Source: Streptomyces rubellomurinus (GTDB lineage: Bacteria; Actinomycetota; Actinomycetes; Streptomycetales; Streptomycetaceae). Taken from it: a DNA stretch of 64,000 bases. Where the stretch lies: positions 1 to 64,000 of the forward strand of contig NZ_JZKH01000002.1 of the NCBI RefSeq assembly GCF_000961885.1, in the 5' to 3' direction. A program made the position numbers and the translations under genes. A model generated the notes under the pieces. That model saw nothing but the letters and a program-made list of their open reading frames with translations, searched no databases and was not told the origin of the DNA. Positions 1 through 6,632 of the stretch are shown piece by piece. Position 1 is the first letter of the stretch, and each line of letters opens with the position of its first letter.

Positions 1-1
1 C

Positions 2-370
2 ACCAAGCCGCAACCCCCGTACGCCTTCTTCCCGGTCGGCACCTGCTTCGACCACCCCCAACTCAGCCCGGTGATCACCCGCGCCGAGGAACGCCCCTGC
101 GCCGGCGACCACGACGGCGAGGCCATCGCCGACCTCAAACTCCCGGACGGCCTCACCGGCGAGATCCCCATCGCCCTCGCCATGCGCGAGGGCTGCAAGG
201 CCGCCGAGGCCACCGCCAAGGCCCGCCAAACCGACGGCCACTCCTACTACGAGCGCCAGTTCGGCCCCGCCCAAGCCAACTACCAACAGGGCTGGCGCGA
301 CTACACCTGCACCCTCACCGCCAGCGACAAACGCGGCGGCCCCAAACTCACGGGACCCCTCCGGCCGTAG
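2..370 (+). CDS. C-terminal part of a septum-formation-domain protein (5' end outside window)
   Basis: The frame is open from the first bases to a TAG at 368-370, giving 122 residues with no visible start, so the gene begins upstream. The pattern (PVGTCFDHP near the start, a PCAGDHDGEAIAD stretch, one further Cys in EGCKAAEA, a W-x-x-Y-T-C-T-L segment and a GPLRP end) fits the extracellular septum-formation domain (Pfam Septum_form) of actinobacterial membrane-anchored or lipoproteins. Four cysteines (TC, PC, GC, TC) are probably disulphide-paired. The membrane anchor cannot be seen here. Family call is from the motif pattern only. The gene is followed directly by the hairpin array. Confidence 0.6.
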   Translation, partial: TKPQPPYAFFPVGTCFDHPQLSPVITRAEERPCAGDHDGEAIADLKLPDGLTGEIPIALAMREGCKAAEATAKARQTDGHSYYERQFGPAQANYQQGWRDYTCTLTASDKRGGPKLTGPLRP

Positions 371-433
371 TCCCGACGCCCTGCACCTCCTCACATGCAA
401 AAGCAATGAGAAATTCAAAATAAAAGAGAAACA

Positions 434-477
434 ATGATGCGTTGCCCCTCCCCAGACAAGGAGGGGCAACGCATCAT
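434..477. repeat. Array hairpin 1
   Basis: Perfect 18 bp stem (434-451 with 460-477), 8 nt loop; inner left arm GCCCCTCC. The left flank is A-rich, so the minus strand reads a U-rich tract after the stem. Confidence 0.85.
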
Positions 478-498
478 AAACAGAAAATGGAATTTCAA

Positions 499-542
499 TC
501 CATAGGGGCGCCTCCCGGCAAGCCGGGAGGCGCCCCTATGGA
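499..542. repeat. Array hairpin 2
   Basis: About 20 perfect base pairs (499-518 with 523-542) capped by CAAG; apical core CCCGGCAAGCCGGG. The longest stem of the array. Confidence 0.85.
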
Positions 543-635
543 ACAGCCCAGCGTAGCCACGCCAGCCACTCCCCACCCAGCCCCCAAGGCGGCCAGAAAG
601 GAGTGAATCAAGAGCTGGTGATATGGAGTAGAAAA

Positions 636-671
636 TTTCGGTGCCCCTCGGCGAGCCGAGGGGCACCGAAA
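636..671. repeat. Array hairpin 3
   Basis: Perfect 17 bp stem (636-652 with 655-671), tip CGAG; core CCCCTCGGCGAGCCGAGGGG, nearly the same as hairpins 13 and 14. Confidence 0.85.
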
Positions 672-711
672 CAAAAGCATCAGGCTAAAAACAGCTCAAC
701 CCCTGGACCCC

Positions 712-746
712 GCCGGCCGCCCCGCCTCGACGGCGGGGCGGCCGGC
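712..746. repeat. Array hairpin 4
   Basis: Perfect 15 bp stem (712-726 with 732-746), loop TCGAC. All-GC stem, the least similar to the family core. Confidence 0.8.
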
Positions 747-773
747 CACGAGGGGGACCAGCTAAGGGGAAGG

Positions 774-805
774 CGCTGCCCTTCCTTGCGCAAGGAAGGG
801 CAGCG
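774..805. repeat. Array hairpin 5 (exact 32-bp palindrome)
   Basis: An exact 32-bp palindrome, 16 bp per arm with no spacer; the centre CCTTGCGCAAGG would fold with a GCGC-type tip. Confidence 0.85.
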
Positions 806-835
806 AATCATGAATGAAGAACGGATAGGCGAAAG

Positions 836-877
836 CCTTGGGGTTGCCCCTTGGCGCACCAAGGGGCAACCCCAAGG
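836..877. repeat. Array hairpin 6
   Basis: Perfect 19 bp stem (836-854 with 859-877), loop CGCA; inner left arm GCCCCTTGG. Confidence 0.85.
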
Positions 878-900
878 AAAAACACAAGAAAAGACCTAGA

Positions 901-937
901 TTCCGCCCGGCCTCCTCATCGAGGAGGCCGGTCGGAA
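901..937. repeat. Array hairpin 7
   Basis: 11 bp perfect inner stem (907-917 with 921-931), loop ATC, extended by 5 bp after one C x T mismatch (901-905 with 933-937). Confidence 0.8.
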
Positions 938-1009
938 ATTCCCCTCAGGCACCGAAGAGACAAAACAGAGAGCCAATCGACAGCGGCGCCCCAATGCAAT
1001 GAAAAACAC

Positions 1010-1044
1010 GTCACCGGCCTGGCATGGAGGGCGAGACCGGTGAC
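1010..1044. repeat. Array hairpin 8 (degenerate)
   Basis: Only 8 bp pair (1010-1017 with 1037-1044) around a 19 nt loop. It lies at the array spacing and may be a decayed member. Confidence 0.45.
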
Positions 1045-1099
1045 ACCAAACGCAGGATCAAAGGCAAGAGGGAACGACAACAGAAGTATGCAGAAGGTC

Positions 1100-1133
1100 G
1101 CGATTCCCCTTCGCTAGGCCGAAGGGGAATCGC
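1100..1133. repeat. Array hairpin 9
   Basis: Perfect 14 bp stem (1100-1113 with 1120-1133), 6 nt loop; inner left arm TTCCCCTTCG. Confidence 0.85.
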
Positions 1134-1181
1134 CATCGAAGACGAACTGAACAACCCAAGACCGGCGGGGGGAGAGAGGCA

Positions 1182-1217
1182 CGGCGTCGCCCTCTTCCAG
1201 TTAGGAGGGCGACGCCG
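1182..1217. repeat. Array hairpin 10
   Basis: Perfect 13 bp stem (1182-1194 with 1205-1217), 10 nt loop; inner left arm GTCGCCCTC. Confidence 0.8.
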
Positions 1218-1288
1218 GGAAGGAAGTCGACGAGCCGCATCGACAACAGCTACCCGCGCCCCCGAGTGGGCCTCCCAGTGCAGGACTT

Positions 1289-1323
1289 CGGTGCCGCTTC
1301 TCGGAGCTTCGGGAGCGGCACCG
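1289..1323. repeat. Array hairpin 11
   Basis: 10 Watson-Crick pairs (1289-1298 with 1314-1323), then wobble-containing pairs toward the loop; immediately followed by a 12-bp palindrome (1321-1332). Confidence 0.7.
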
Positions 1324-1360
1324 GTCGACCGGCCGAACGAAGCTGGGCATGCCGATCGAC

Positions 1361-1396
1361 TGCCTCGCCCCCTTGGCGGGCCAAGGGGGCGAGGCA
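1361..1396. repeat. Array hairpin 12
   Basis: Perfect 16 bp stem (1361-1376 with 1381-1396), loop CGGG; inner left arm CGCCCCCTTGG. Last member before the next gene. Confidence 0.85.
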
Positions 1397-1438
1397 ACAA
1401 AACCGGGCAACCCCGAGCTCGGCGATCTGCTCCACCCC

Positions 1439-1444
1439 TAGGCT
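1439..1444 (+). promoter_or_regulatory. -10 box of a leaderless promoter
   Basis: TAGGCT ends 7 nt before the ATG at 1452 and no Shine-Dalgarno sequence lies between, so transcription would start at or next to the start codon. No clear -35 box. Confidence 0.4.
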
Positions 1445-1451
1445 TGCCGCC

Positions 1452-2096
1452 ATGTCGAACCACGCCCTCGCCGAACGCCACCGCCTGGCCGAACTGCTGG
1501 CCGCCGCAGGCCCCGACGCCCCCACCCTCTGCGCCGGTTGGACCACCCGCGACCTCGCCGCCCATCTGGTGATCCGCGAGCGCCGCCCGGACGCCGCCCC
1601 CGGCATCCGCGTCGCCGCCCTCGCAGGCTGGACCAAGCGCGTGCAGGACGACTTCGCCACCCGCCCGTACGAAGAGCTCCTGCGGCTCTTCCGCTCCGGC
1701 CCGCCGATCTACTCCCCCTTCGCCCTCCCCGGCGCCGACGAGGCCGGGAACACCGTCGAGTACTTCGTCCACGCCGAGGACGTCCTCCGCGCCGCCGACG
1801 ACTGGACCGAGCAGCCCGTCCCGCCCGGCCGCGCCGAAGCCCTCTGGCGCCGCCTCCCCATGCTCGCCCGCCTCGAAGTCGGCCGCCGCTCCCCCGTCCG
1901 CCTCCAGCTCCACCACCCGGACGGCCGCTCCCTCACCCTCGGCCCCGCCGGCGCCCCCACCGTCCACCTCACCGGCGCCCCGGGCGAGTTGGTCCTCTTC
2001 ACCTTCGGCCGCGGCGCCCACACCACCCTCGACGTCGACGGCCCCTCGGACGCCATCGAGGCCCTGCGTCACGTCCTCCCGCTGCCCAAGAAGTGA
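1452..2096 (+). CDS. TIGR03085-like metal-binding (DinB/MDMPI-type) protein
   Basis: 214 residues. The N-terminal part (AERHRLAELLAAAGPDAPTL, CAGWTTRDLAAHLVIRERRP) is the typical start of the mycothiol-dependent maleylpyruvate-isomerase/DinB-like superfamily, with a metal-binding His candidate in LAAHLV and a second His in EYFVHAEDVLRA. These match the actinobacterial TIGR03085 group, whose reaction is not established. The C-terminal half (LQLHHPDGRSLTLG to FGRGAHTTLDVDG) fits an SCP2-like domain. The ATG was chosen because the family pattern starts there and a TAGGCT box lies 7 nt upstream. The gene sits alone between the hairpin array and two further hairpins of the same type. Confidence 0.7.
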   Translation: MSNHALAERHRLAELLAAAGPDAPTLCAGWTTRDLAAHLVIRERRPDAAPGIRVAALAGWTKRVQDDFATRPYEELLRLFRSGPPIYSPFALPGADEAGNTVEYFVHAEDVLRAADDWTEQPVPPGRAEALWRRLPMLARLEVGRRSPVRLQLHHPDGRSLTLGPAGAPTVHLTGAPGELVLFTFGRGAHTTLDVDGPSDAIEALRHVLPLPKK

Positions 2097-2102
2097 AAAG
2101 CC

Positions 2103-2136
2103 GGTGTCGCCCCTCGGCAAGCCGAGGGGCGACACC
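2103..2136. repeat. Array-type hairpin 13 / likely terminator
   Basis: Perfect 16 bp stem (2103-2118 with 2121-2136), CAAG tip, 6 nt after the upstream stop codon. On the minus strand it is followed by CTTTTC. It carries the same core as hairpins 3 and 14 and may end transcription from both sides. Confidence 0.75.
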
Positions 2137-2151
2137 AGAACCAACGAAAAC

Positions 2152-2187
2152 TGCGGCGCCCCCTCGGCAAGCCGAGGGGGCGCCGCA
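2152..2187. repeat. Array-type hairpin 14 / likely terminator of the NUDIX operon
   Basis: Perfect 17 bp stem (2152-2168 with 2171-2187), CAAG tip. Read on the minus strand it lies about 30 nt past the NUDIX stop codon and is followed by AGTTTTCG, so it may be an intrinsic terminator. Confidence 0.75.
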
Positions 2188-2217
2188 CAAGAAAGACCCG
2201 GAGAAGTCGATCTGAGA

Positions 2218-2718
2218 CTAGCTCTGCCACGAGTCGAGGAAGACACTCCGGCCGTTATTGAGATGGCTGATCAGAGCCTCCCTGGTAGTGGAGACGAACT
2301 CCCCCGGTACGGCGTCGATGTCGACCCATGCGACTTCCGAGTGCTTGGTCGGCTCTCCGTTCTCAAGTTCACCGGACCACCGGTTGGTAGCAAAAACGAC
2401 GGTCAGGAACCCGTTGGGAGCCTCGACACCTCGGGCGCCGTGGATGACGTTCGCCAGGCGCAGATCCTCAGGAGCGACGACGAGCCCGGTCTCCTCCTGG
2501 AGTTCGCGAACCGCAGTCTCCGTGATCGGTTCGCCGGGTTCACTCTTACCGACCGGCAGATCCCACAGGCCTTGGGCGAACTTGGCCTTGGGCCCTCGTC
2601 GCAGGAGGACAACGCGCTGAGCTTCGAGGTCGTGAACGATGACGGCGGCGACCAACAACGTCATCGACTCCGTAGCGGATGTGAGAGCAGTAGTCTGATC
2701 AACGGTCGGCTGAGCCAC
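2218..2718 (-). CDS. NUDIX hydrolase
   Basis: 166 residues. The NUDIX box is complete: GKSEPGEPITETAVRELQEE followed by TGLV gives G-x5-E-x7-RELxEExGL, with the metal-binding glutamates present. It would hydrolyse a nucleoside-diphosphate-linked substrate; which one cannot be told. The GTG at 2718 was chosen because AAAGGA lies 10-15 nt upstream and an upstream ATG would overlap the preceding gene. It lies 25 bp after that gene (2744-3103) and is probably co-transcribed with it. Hairpins 14 and 13 follow its stop codon. Confidence 0.85.
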   Translation of the reverse strand: MAQPTVDQTTALTSATESMTLLVAAVIVHDLEAQRVVLLRRGPKAKFAQGLWDLPVGKSEPGEPITETAVRELQEETGLVVAPEDLRLANVIHGARGVEAPNGFLTVVFATNRWSGELENGEPTKHSEVAWVDIDAVPGEFVSTTREALISHLNNGRSVFLDSWQS

Positions 2719-2743
2719 GTCGGTCGAGTCCTTTCTGTGCGAT

Positions 2744-3103
2744 TCAGACGGCCTGTTCGATGTACTCGAAGATGTCGGCGTCTGTTTCCTTCTGCCAGTC
2801 AGGCAAGGCATCCCAGTCGGCGACATAGCTGGGCTTCGGGTCCGGAATGTGCTTGTGGATCTGGGCGATCCAGCACAGGGCGACGAACCGGCCCTTCTGC
2901 TCCCGACTCAGCTTGGCAGTGTTGCCGCCACTCACCGCGATGAAGTCGCGGACCTGGCCAAACACGGCCGCGGCCGACTGGCGTTCCCAGTCCGGGGTCT
3001 CGTCCCAGGGCGTGATGTAGCCCGGCTTCGGCTCGCCGGGGAAATGCTTCTTGACCCCGGCGATCCACGCCTCGCGGAAGATCCGACCGTCCTCGTTGTC
3101 CAT
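2744..3103 (-). CDS. Small conserved protein with an internal duplication, unknown function
   Basis: 119 residues, no signal peptide or membrane segment. The protein is built from two copies of one unit: KHFPGEPKPGYITPWDETPD (about residues 19-38) and KHIPDPKPSYVADWDALPDW (about 83-102), each running into an amphipathic helix. A lysine/arginine-rich linker with KLSREQKGRFVALCWIAQIH separates them. I recall similar short proteins in Streptomyces annotated as hypothetical. Start at ATG with GAGAGGA upstream. First gene of a two-gene unit with the NUDIX hydrolase, divergent from the SDR gene. Confidence 0.65.
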   Translation of the reverse strand: MDNEDGRIFREAWIAGVKKHFPGEPKPGYITPWDETPDWERQSAAAVFGQVRDFIAVSGGNTAKLSREQKGRFVALCWIAQIHKHIPDPKPSYVADWDALPDWQKETDADIFEYIEQAV

Positions 3104-3246
3104 GTTCAGTCCTCTCGTCGTCCGTTCAGGACGGATCACGGGCAGGCCTACGATCTGACTGCTCAGTGCGGAGGACGCCGGTGGGCCTTGAGTGCCACCT
3201 GCTTGAGGTAGCGGCAACCAACCGCGAGCGGGCAGGATCAGTGACC

Positions 3247-4272
3247 ATGCGAATCCTGGTGATGGGTGGAACCTGGTTCCTGGGTCGGGCCGTTGTGGCG
3301 GATGCGCTGGCCCGGGGCTGGAGCGTAACAACCTTCAACCGCGGCCTGTCGGGCGTTGACGCCCAGGGGGTACAGGCCGTCCACGGCGACCGCACGAACG
3401 TCGATGACCTCAACCGTCTTGCAGCGCACGGTCCCTGGGATTCCGTGGTGGACACCTCGGCGTCCGAGCTGCCCCCGAACGCCGTCCTCAAGGGAACCCG
3501 GGCGCTGGAGCCCGTCAGCGGCACGTACGTCTACATCTCCACGGTGAGCGTCTACGCCGGATGGCCCGATTTGCCACTGCGGGTCGGCGATGCGGTACTC
3601 GACGGGCCTCCGGACGCCGACGAGGACTACGGGCGGAACCCTGAAGGCTGGACGGGGCCCAATCTCCACTACGGTCGGCAGAAGGCCGGCTGCGAACGGG
3701 CGGTACTCGCGGCTTTCGGTGCGGCCCGGGCATGTGTACTGCGACCGGGCGTGATTCTCGGGCCGGGAGAATACGTCGGCCGCCTCCCTTGGTGGTTGAC
3801 CCGTGCGCAGCGCGGCGGTGCGATCCTGGCTCCCGCACCCGGCGACCGACCGATCCAGCCGGTCGACGTGCGCGATGTCGCAGCGTTCGCTCTGAACCAG
3901 GCCGAGGCACGGACGGGCGGCACGCACAACGTGGCTCATCCGGACCCGATCTCCTTCGCCGAGTTCGTCGAAACATGCCTGGAAGTGACCGGGGGCTCCG
4001 GTCACCCGGTCTGGGCGGAACCGGAGGTCCTGCTGGAACAGCGGGTGAAGGAGTGGACGGAGCTGCCGCTGTGGCGCACCCACTCCGGAGCCTGGGCAGT
4101 GGACGCCGACACAGCTGTGGAAGCCGGGCTGCGCTGCCGCCCCCTGCGGGACACCATCGCGGACACCTGGGCGTGGTGGCAGGCTGACGGCCGCCCCGTG
4201 GACCACCCGCGCTGGGCGGCCCACGGAATCGACCCCGACAAGGAAGCGAAGATTCTGGCTTCGATGAGCTGA
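3247..4272 (+). CDS. NAD-dependent epimerase/dehydratase (extended SDR)
   Basis: 341 residues. The N-terminus MRILVMGGTWFLGR is the nucleotide-binding G-x-x-x-F-L-G turn of an extended short-chain dehydrogenase. YISTVSVYAG supplies the catalytic Ser/Thr region, and Y-G-R-Q-K (NLHYGRQKAGCERAV) the Tyr-x3-Lys pair. VLRPGVILGPGE and a substrate-binding C-terminal half follow. Closest in style to actinobacterial NAD-dependent epimerases of unknown substrate. ATG at 3247 is preferred because AGGA lies 9 nt upstream; an in-frame GTG at 3241 is too close to it. It ends exactly where the convergent regulator ends. Confidence 0.8.
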   Translation: MRILVMGGTWFLGRAVVADALARGWSVTTFNRGLSGVDAQGVQAVHGDRTNVDDLNRLAAHGPWDSVVDTSASELPPNAVLKGTRALEPVSGTYVYISTVSVYAGWPDLPLRVGDAVLDGPPDADEDYGRNPEGWTGPNLHYGRQKAGCERAVLAAFGAARACVLRPGVILGPGEYVGRLPWWLTRAQRGGAILAPAPGDRPIQPVDVRDVAAFALNQAEARTGGTHNVAHPDPISFAEFVETCLEVTGGSGHPVWAEPEVLLEQRVKEWTELPLWRTHSGAWAVDADTAVEAGLRCRPLRDTIADTWAWWQADGRPVDHPRWAAHGIDPDKEAKILASMS

Positions 4273-5586
4273 TCAGCCTTCGATGGCGAGCGGCCCCGCG
4301 CCGAGTTGGCGCGGGGCCGACTGCCTGGTGAAGTCCTCGATCCGCTCACCCAGTTCGGCAGCGAGCACGGCCTGCGAGTACCGGCTGCTGGAGAGCCCGC
4401 TTCGCACCCGCGCCGCCCGGGCCAACAGCCCGGTGGCGCGCTGCTCCTTCGGCACGAGCCACATCGCTTCGAGGGCCTGCGCCGCGCCGTCGAGGTCGTC
4501 CCGCAGCAGCCGGGCGGCGGCCAGATCCGCACCCGCGCCACCGACCACTCGAACGGACCGGGTGGCGGAAGGCCTCGATCGCGCCAGGTCCAGTGCCTGA
4601 ACTGCGATCCGCTCCGCCCGGTCTCCGTCCCCGATGAGAAGGCAGGTGGACGCGTTCGACATCGCCAGGCGTTCCGGGCTGAACCCGAACTCGCCCCCCA
4701 CCTCGTCGTGAAGGTCGTCCCTCCGCCCGCTGCCGTCCGCCGTGGACGCGTCCAGGGCCCTTTGCGCGGAGGCAATGTCTCCCAGGTGGCCGAAGGCACG
4801 GGCCTCGATCGCCGCCAGCCTGCGCCGTGCCACGTCGCCCAGGCCGGTGAACGCCCGCGCCGCACGCGCGACACGAACACCTTCAGCGGGCCGACCGGAG
4901 AAGTAGGCGATATAGGCGAGCGTGCCACCCGCGAACGCCCGCAGCGGATCGAATCGGGCCGCCTCTCCGTACAGTGCGGCCGACCGGGAAAGCCGCCTCG
5001 CTCCGTCCAGTGAACCGAGGTCGAAGGCCGCGGTTGCCAGAAGTGCGCACGCCTGCCCGGCGACGATCAACAGCTCCTGCTGCTGGGCAGGAACCTGGGT
5101 ACGTTCGCGGTTCGCTTCGGCCGACTCCCGCATCTCCTTGGCCTTCTGGAACACGACGTAGGTCGGGGTGGTGACGTACTCGCGCGCCAAGGTGGCGACG
5201 TCGTCGCGAAGCTGGTCGAGCGCGATATCGGAAATGGACGCGGCAGCGGCCGCGCCGGCCTCACTCTGGGCGTCTCGTGCGGTCATGTCGATCTCGTCTT
5301 CCAGGTTGAACGCGGGTGCAGGCAGATCCGAGGGAGGCGGGCCGAACAACGTCGCGACGTCGATGCCGAACATGTACTCCAGGACCCGGCAGGCGTCCGG
5401 CCCCGGCAGCGTCTGAACCCTGCCGGCGGTCCAGCGGCGGTACTGCGACTCGGACACCGTGAGGTTCCGGGCCCCGGCGTCGAGGAGCTCGGTCGCCGAG
5501 CGTCGGAAGTGGCGCTCGAAGTCAACGTATCGCCAGCGTCGTTGATCCACCAGGATCTTGAGAAGCGTCTGGGGTGCCTCGCGCAT
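4273..5586 (-). CDS. XRE-type regulator with a TPR-like C-terminal region
   Basis: 437 residues. The first 80 or so residues form a Cro/C1-like DNA-binding region (LTVSESQYRRWTAGRVQTLP then PDACRVLEYMFGIDVATLF), as in Streptomyces regulators that act on a neighbouring target. The remainder is alanine/arginine-rich helical repeats resembling tetratricopeptide motifs (ALLATAAFDLGSLDGARRLS, AAIEARAFGHLGDIASAQRA), probably for ligand or protein sensing. Start ATG with AGGGAG about 8 nt upstream. Its stop codon abuts that of the SDR gene. The 320 bp upstream to the divergent HATPase gene may contain its operator. Confidence 0.7.
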   Translation of the reverse strand: MREAPQTLLKILVDQRRWRYVDFERHFRRSATELLDAGARNLTVSESQYRRWTAGRVQTLPGPDACRVLEYMFGIDVATLFGPPPSDLPAPAFNLEDEIDMTARDAQSEAGAAAAASISDIALDQLRDDVATLAREYVTTPTYVVFQKAKEMRESAEANRERTQVPAQQQELLIVAGQACALLATAAFDLGSLDGARRLSRSAALYGEAARFDPLRAFAGGTLAYIAYFSGRPAEGVRVARAARAFTGLGDVARRRLAAIEARAFGHLGDIASAQRALDASTADGSGRRDDLHDEVGGEFGFSPERLAMSNASTCLLIGDGDRAERIAVQALDLARSRPSATRSVRVVGGAGADLAAARLLRDDLDGAAQALEAMWLVPKEQRATGLLARAARVRSGLSSSRYSQAVLAAELGERIEDFTRQSAPRQLGAGPLAIEG

Positions 5587-5906
5587 CGCGACTCCCTAGG
5601 AACATCTGGCGCAGAGCGCCGGGTCAACTCCCTCCCCCGCAGGGGACCCGCCCGGCATCACCCGACGCAACCCGGTCCGACCACATGGCACCCGGACGAC
5701 ACTTCCATGCCCTGTTGGTCACCGGAAGGGGTGTCCAGATGGCATCCGCCGAGTGATGGCGACGACATCCATTCTTCCATGACGCTTCATCAGTCACCCG
5801 CTACTGCATGAAAGTTACTTGCGAGTGACATTCCACACCTCGGCTCAGCCGCAGGCCTCCGTATTCACTTCGGATTGCCAGCGGCCCGTTCATTCTGGGA
5901 GTTCGC
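5587..5906. promoter_or_regulatory. Divergent intergenic region with inverted and direct repeats
   Basis: 320 bp between the XRE-type regulator and the HATPase gene with no gene. Visible elements: a GTTACT-n4-AGTGAC imperfect inverted repeat at 5814-5829, and two direct copies of ATGGCAYCCG (5685-5694 and 5739-5748). These are candidate binding sites for the adjacent regulator; no promoter box stands out. Confidence 0.35.
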
Positions 5907-6632
5907 ATGCCCAGCAGCACCGCCACCGAGCAGTCCCCTGCCACGATCCCGATTCCGCGTTCCTGGAATGTCGATCCCACCACGGAAGCCGTCCGGCCGA
6001 CACGTCGGCTGATCCGGCAGATCGCCGAATCCTGGGGCTTGCCGTTCTCCGACAGCTCCCTGCGGGACGTGGAGTTGTGTGCCGCCGAGTTGCTGGCCAA
6101 CGCCGTCGACCACGTGCGGGAACCGTGCGGCGTGACGGTCCGGTGGACCGGCGAGCGTCTGCGGGTCGAGGTCGCGGACCGGAGTGCGCAGCCGCCGGTG
6201 AAGCGCGCGCCCGACGACATGGCCACCAGCGGCCGGGGCCTGCTCCTGGTGGAGGCGCTGGCCCACTCCTGGGGCTGGCACCCCAACGGCGTGGGCAAGG
6301 TGACGTGGTTCGAGGTCGCGCCGGACCAGTCCGTGACCGGGGACGCGCGGCTCGCCGCACTGGTCTTCGCGGCGCAGGTCCATGCCGGCCCCGTCACATT
6401 GCCCCGGTACGAGGTCCGCCTGATCGACTCCCGGAGCCCGCACTTCCGCCTGCTGGAGTGCTGGGGGATCTACGACCGCGAGCAGCACGAGTACGTGCGC
6501 ATTCCGGGCTCCTCGGACCGGATCAAGCGCTTCTACACCGAGTCGGCCGCCGAAGCCCACCTGCGCTACTCGGGCACCGTGAGCGGGACCGACCCGAATG
6601 GCTCAGCCGAGGAGGGTAAGTGCACGACCTGA
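5907..6632 (+). CDS. ATP-binding protein, anti-sigma-type HATPase (GHKL) domain
   Basis: 241 residues. A HATPase_c_2 fold typical of Streptomyces RsbW/SpoIIAB-like proteins: N box ELCAAELLANAVDHV, then EVADRS with the ATP-contacting Asp, and a G box ATSGRGLLLVEALAHSWGWH. The second half (from about residue 155) is an extra domain of unknown role ending in GSAEEGKCTT. Such genes usually act as serine kinases on anti-sigma antagonists or as free HATPases next to XRE regulators. Start ATG with GGGAG 6 nt upstream. Its last 13 nt overlap the next start (GTG 6620), suggesting translational coupling with what is now a broken gene. Confidence 0.75.
   Translation: MPSSTATEQSPATIPIPRSWNVDPTTEAVRPTRRLIRQIAESWGLPFSDSSLRDVELCAAELLANAVDHVREPCGVTVRWTGERLRVEVADRSAQPPVKRAPDDMATSGRGLLLVEALAHSWGWHPNGVGKVTWFEVAPDQSVTGDARLAALVFAAQVHAGPVTLPRYEVRLIDSRSPHFRLLECWGIYDREQHEYVRIPGSSDRIKRFYTESAAEAHLRYSGTVSGTDPNGSAEEGKCTT

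Larger units (their letters stand above)
434..1396 (+). repeat. Array of about 12 same-orientation near-perfect hairpins in a 1.08 kb gene-free region
   Basis: From 371 to 1451 I find no convincing gene. The stretch is filled by stem-loops of 11-21 bp with mostly 2-10 nt loops, at centres about 455, 520, 653, 729, 789, 856, 919, 1027 (weak), 1116, 1199, 1306 and 1378. A very weak stem (567-572 with 600-605) fills the largest gap, giving a spacing of about 60-110 bp. Stem sequences differ, yet nearly all share a left arm with GCCCCTYGGC-like bases and a right arm with the complementary A/G-rich bases, always in that order. Spacers are short, A-rich and T-poor on the plus strand. Two more members lie at 2103-2187. 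Function unknown; see findings. Confidence 0.85.

Noticed and set aside
603..899. Small frames inside the hairpin array
   Set aside because: They run through the stem-loops, have no ribosome site and their composition follows the inverted repeats.
434..1396. CRISPR array
   Set aside because: Units differ in sequence and are palindromic stem-loops with unequal spacing; no direct repeat or cas gene.
434..1396. Integron attC array
   Set aside because: No integron integrase and no cassette genes between most hairpins; stems lack the typical bulged R-boxes, so kept only as a remote idea.
1011..2246. A 411-codon minus-strand frame through the array and the TIGR03085-like gene
   Set aside because: Composition is Gly/Ala/Arg-rich with no motif; the plus-strand gene has family motifs and good start context.
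2218..2826. Longer NUDIX start at 2826
   Set aside because: It would overlap the preceding gene by 83 bp; the GTG at 2718 has a ribosome site and fits the family start.
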